Shown: positions 62,354-64,000 of the stretch, piece by piece
How the letters are laid out: the number at the start of each line of letters is the position of its first letter
Position numbering within the stretch: the first letter of the stretch is position 1
Origin: an uncultured delta proteobacterium
GTDB lineage: Bacteria > Desulfobacterota > Desulfovibrionia > Desulfovibrionales > Desulfovibrionaceae
NCBI GenBank assembly: GCA_900079685.1
Contig: LT599018.1
Span: 1,955,528 to 2,019,527 of the forward strand
Direction: 5' to 3'
DNA length: 64,000 nt
The notes under the pieces: model-generated
Databases searched by the model: none
Seen by the model: the letters and a program-made list of their open reading frames with translations, nothing else
Told to the model about the DNA's origin: nothing
Made by a program: the position numbers and the translations under genes

Positions 62354-62485
62354 GTCACGCAAGATGAGATCATAGCGGCAATGTGCCGCTTGAACTGGCG
62401 GCCTAGAAAATGCCTTGGGTTTAAGACACCCTATGAAGTTTTTTTAGAAGACGCCAATACCCAAGGACTGGGTGTTGCACTTTGA
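62354..62485 (+). pseudogene. C-terminal fragment of an IS30-family transposase
   Basis: 43 codons read VTQDEIIAAMCRLNWRPRK then CLGFKTPYEVFLEDANTQG and LGVAL before a TGA. The LN-RPRK-LG-KTP-E motif is the hallmark end of IS30-family transposases. The rest of the gene would lie to the left, where the adhesin frame begins instead. The DNA after the stop (ACTTTGAACTTGAAACC) looks like the terminal inverted repeat of such an IS. Confidence 0.88.
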
Positions 62486-62670
62486 ACTTGAAACCGCGTT
62501 TTCCTATATAGGATGGGCGGATTTATGGCAAGAAAATATTTTTTTTCTTCAACTAAAGCTGCCAGTTCGCATTCCGGGAAAAGACGGCCCGAAAACTTAA
62601 CGGCCAGCTTCCCTTAAAAAATACCGGATGGAAAACCCGCTGAAAAATTGCACGGGGCCAAAAAACCGCT
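62486..62670. other. Non-coding stretch behind the IS30 fragment
   Basis: Includes the presumed IS30 right end (to about 62495), then A/T-rich DNA with no gene. The original promoter region of the adhesin is not recognisable here. Confidence 0.5.
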
Positions 62671-63105
62671 TCAGTACCCCGATTGCTCCAAAATTTCGAC
62701 CGCCGTGACGACCAGATCATGGCACCGCGTCGTGAACAACTTGTTGTCCATGGCAAACTGCCTGCCCTCGGGTGTGGTTATGTCGCATTGCAAGAGATCG
62801 CGGCAGGCTATGGCGCCGTGGAGCTCCGTAAAACGCGTCATAAAATCCTGAACCCTTTCCCCGGCAAGCCGCCGGGAAGCCCTGTCCGCCGCGTCCACAT
62901 GCCCGTATTTCAGCCCGATGACCATAATCGCGCCGGTGACAGCGCCGCAGACATCCGCGCGTTTCATCCCCCCGGCGAACCCGGTGGCGATACGCAGCGC
63001 CGTGGTTTCGTCAAGACCGTACCGCTCGCAGAAAACGGCGAGCACCGCCTGGGAACAGGCGAACCCGCTTGAAAAAATCGCCAGAGCCCTGTTGACCTGT
63101 GACAT
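62671..63105 (-). CDS. C_GCAxxG_C_C-family protein
   Basis: 144 residues from the ATG at 63105 (GAGAGG upstream). The Cys pattern FACSQAVLAVFCERYGLDETTALRIATGFAGGMKRADVCGAVTGAIMVIGLKYG, then CRDLLQCDI and TRCHDLV, is that of the C_GCAxxG_C_C family, found in anaerobes and thought to bind a redox cofactor or metal. The hallmark GCAxxG is here CGAVTG. The function is unknown. Confidence 0.88.
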   Translation of the reverse strand: MSQVNRALAIFSSGFACSQAVLAVFCERYGLDETTALRIATGFAGGMKRADVCGAVTGAIMVIGLKYGHVDAADRASRRLAGERVQDFMTRFTELHGAIACRDLLQCDITTPEGRQFAMDNKLFTTRCHDLVVTAVEILEQSGY

Positions 63106-63163
63106 GGGACCTCTCTTTTTGTACCCGCATGGGATCATTATATAAGGGCGCGCTCCAAAACGC

Positions 63164-63194
63164 AAAAAGAGCCGGCCCGTTGCCGGACCGGCTC
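63164..63194 (-). terminator. Terminator of the dedA gene
   Basis: On the minus strand GAGCCGGTCCGG pairs with the GGGCCGGCTC side, followed by TTTTTGCG. It lies 22 bp beyond the dedA stop. Confidence 0.82.
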
Positions 63195-63215
63195 GACGCT
63201 CTCGCTGACGCGCGG

Positions 63216-63911
63216 TCACGCGCCGTTGCCGTTTTTTGCTTCTTTGGCGCTCCGGATCTTCGCGCGGACAAACTCGAACACAATGGGCAGCACGGAAATC
63301 AGGATGATGGCGTAGATCATCAGGCTGAAATTGTTCCGCACGAAATCGTTGTTCGCCAGGAAATACCCCGCCGGGACCAGCAGGCAGACCCAGAGAACCG
63401 CGCCCGTGATGTTGAAAAGGAAAAACCGGCCCGGGTGCATGGTGGCGACCCCCGCCACAAAGGGGGCGAAGGTCCGCACGATGGGCACGAACCGGGCCAT
63501 GATGATGGCCTTGCCGCCGTGGCGCTCGTAAAATTCCTGGGCCTGGCGCAGGTGCTTCTTGTTCAGCAGGCGGTAGTTCTTCTCAAACACGGGCGGCCCG
63601 ATGAATTTGCCCACGTGGTAGTTCACGGCGTCGCCGAGGATCGCCGCGGCGAGCATGGTGCCCATGACGAGAAGAAGGTCCATCCGCCCCGCGCCCGCAA
63701 GCGTGCCGGAGGCGAACAGCAACGAATCCCCCGGCAGGAACGGTGTGACCACAAGGCCGGTTTCGCAGAACACGATAAAAAACAGGATGCAATAAATGAA
63801 CACCCCGTAGGCGTCCACCAGCTCGAACAAATGCTTGTCTATATGCAGGACGAACGAAACAAGCTGGCTGAACATATCAGCGAACATGGTAAAAAATTCG
63901 GCCATATCCAC
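63216..63911 (-). CDS. DedA-family membrane protein
   Basis: 231 residues with AAGGATTG before the ATG. Family motifs are present: FFIVFCETGLVVTPFLPGDSLLFASGTLA (near 45-72), EFYERHGGKAIIMARFVPIVRTFAPFVAG (near 127-155) and NITGAVLWVCLLVPAGY. About five membrane segments. DedA proteins transport undecaprenyl phosphate or other phospholipids across the membrane and support envelope integrity. The Glu and Arg residues important in E. coli YqjA/DedA are kept (CETG, ARFVPIVR). Confidence 0.95.
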   Translation of the reverse strand: MDMAEFFTMFADMFSQLVSFVLHIDKHLFELVDAYGVFIYCILFFIVFCETGLVVTPFLPGDSLLFASGTLAGAGRMDLLLVMGTMLAAAILGDAVNYHVGKFIGPPVFEKNYRLLNKKHLRQAQEFYERHGGKAIIMARFVPIVRTFAPFVAGVATMHPGRFFLFNITGAVLWVCLLVPAGYFLANNDFVRNNFSLMIYAIILISVLPIVFEFVRAKIRSAKEAKNGNGA

Positions 63912-63958
63912 AATCCTTCAAGAAAAAATAGGTATAAGCGCCGTTTGGACGGGAAGGC

Positions 63959-64000
63959 TTACGCGGCCTGAGGCATGGCGTGAACTGTTTCGGCTGCCCG
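63959..64000 (-). CDS. C-terminal end of an unidentified gene (cut by window edge)
   Basis: Only 13 codons before a TAA are visible, ending RAAETVHAMPQAA. Too short to identify. The open frame and its position upstream of dedA suggest the end of a neighbouring gene. Confidence 0.4.
   Translation of the reverse strand, partial: RAAETVHAMPQAA

Noticed and set aside
51657-62375. Very long plus-strand open frames (1226 and 2247 codons) opposite the adhesin
   Set aside because: They are antisense shadows caused by the acidic, Gly/Asp-rich codon use of the adhesin on the minus strand. Their protein text is Val/Gly/Arg/His-rich, without domains, and they lack ribosome sites.

Overview
The window looks like a chromosomal segment of a delta-proteobacterial sulfate reducer of the Desulfovibrionaceae type. 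This is inferred from the GC-rich flanks, the giant Ca-binding RTX adhesin, and the DedA, C_GCAxxG_C_C and HD-GYP genes. No ribosomal RNA marker is present, so the genus is not fixed.

Left flank (1-3.63 kb): the start of an OmpR-type response regulator, cut by the window edge, and a hybrid PAS/GAF histidine kinase, both on the minus strand. They are followed by the displaced 3' half of a tRNA-Thr(CGU) gene with its terminator.

Integrated element (about 3671-43761, 40.1 kb): an integrative conjugative element or integrated plasmid, inserted in the anticodon loop of tRNA-Thr. In order it holds: a tyrosine integrase; a possible excisionase and small regulators; an RP4-type traK-traL-traM block; a complete RP4-type mating-pair formation operon (trbB, a Com-like zinc protein, trbC, D, E, J, L, F, G, H, I); traG, traF, a TraC-like ArdC/TOPRIM protein, a BFD-like [2Fe-2S] protein and a type IA topoisomerase; a TetR-regulated ABC efflux operon with outer-membrane factor and orphan histidine kinase; the MOBP relaxase operon with a recognisable IncP-like oriT; an A/T-rich defence patch (AbrB-like protein, RloC/PrrC-like AAA_13 ATPase, AbiEi/AbiEii); and an IncFII-RepA-like initiator. 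The element also carries a complete tRNA-Thr(CGU) gene, which can replace the one it split. A conserved leader RNA, including the end of the com reading frame, recurs before trbC, traG and topA. This suggests a Com-controlled translational regulon for conjugation.

Right flank (43.8-64 kb): promoter and 5' half of the split tRNA-Thr; a small exported protein; a cation-diffusion facilitator; an IS4-family element with a 9-bp target duplication just upstream of an HD-GYP response regulator that carries a nonsense codon; a DUF697 membrane protein and a zinc-dependent phospholipase C-like protein; an 11.4-kb RTX adhesin gene whose 5' end abuts a truncated IS30-family transposase; a C_GCAxxG_C_C protein; a DedA protein; and the tail of another gene.

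How it fits together: the transfer genes form one long plus-strand operon. The relaxase operon runs the other way and starts at oriT. Integrase, possible excisionase and shared terminal repeats sit at the ends. The efflux and defence genes are cargo. The flanking chromosome shows independent IS-linked decay of surface and c-di-GMP functions.
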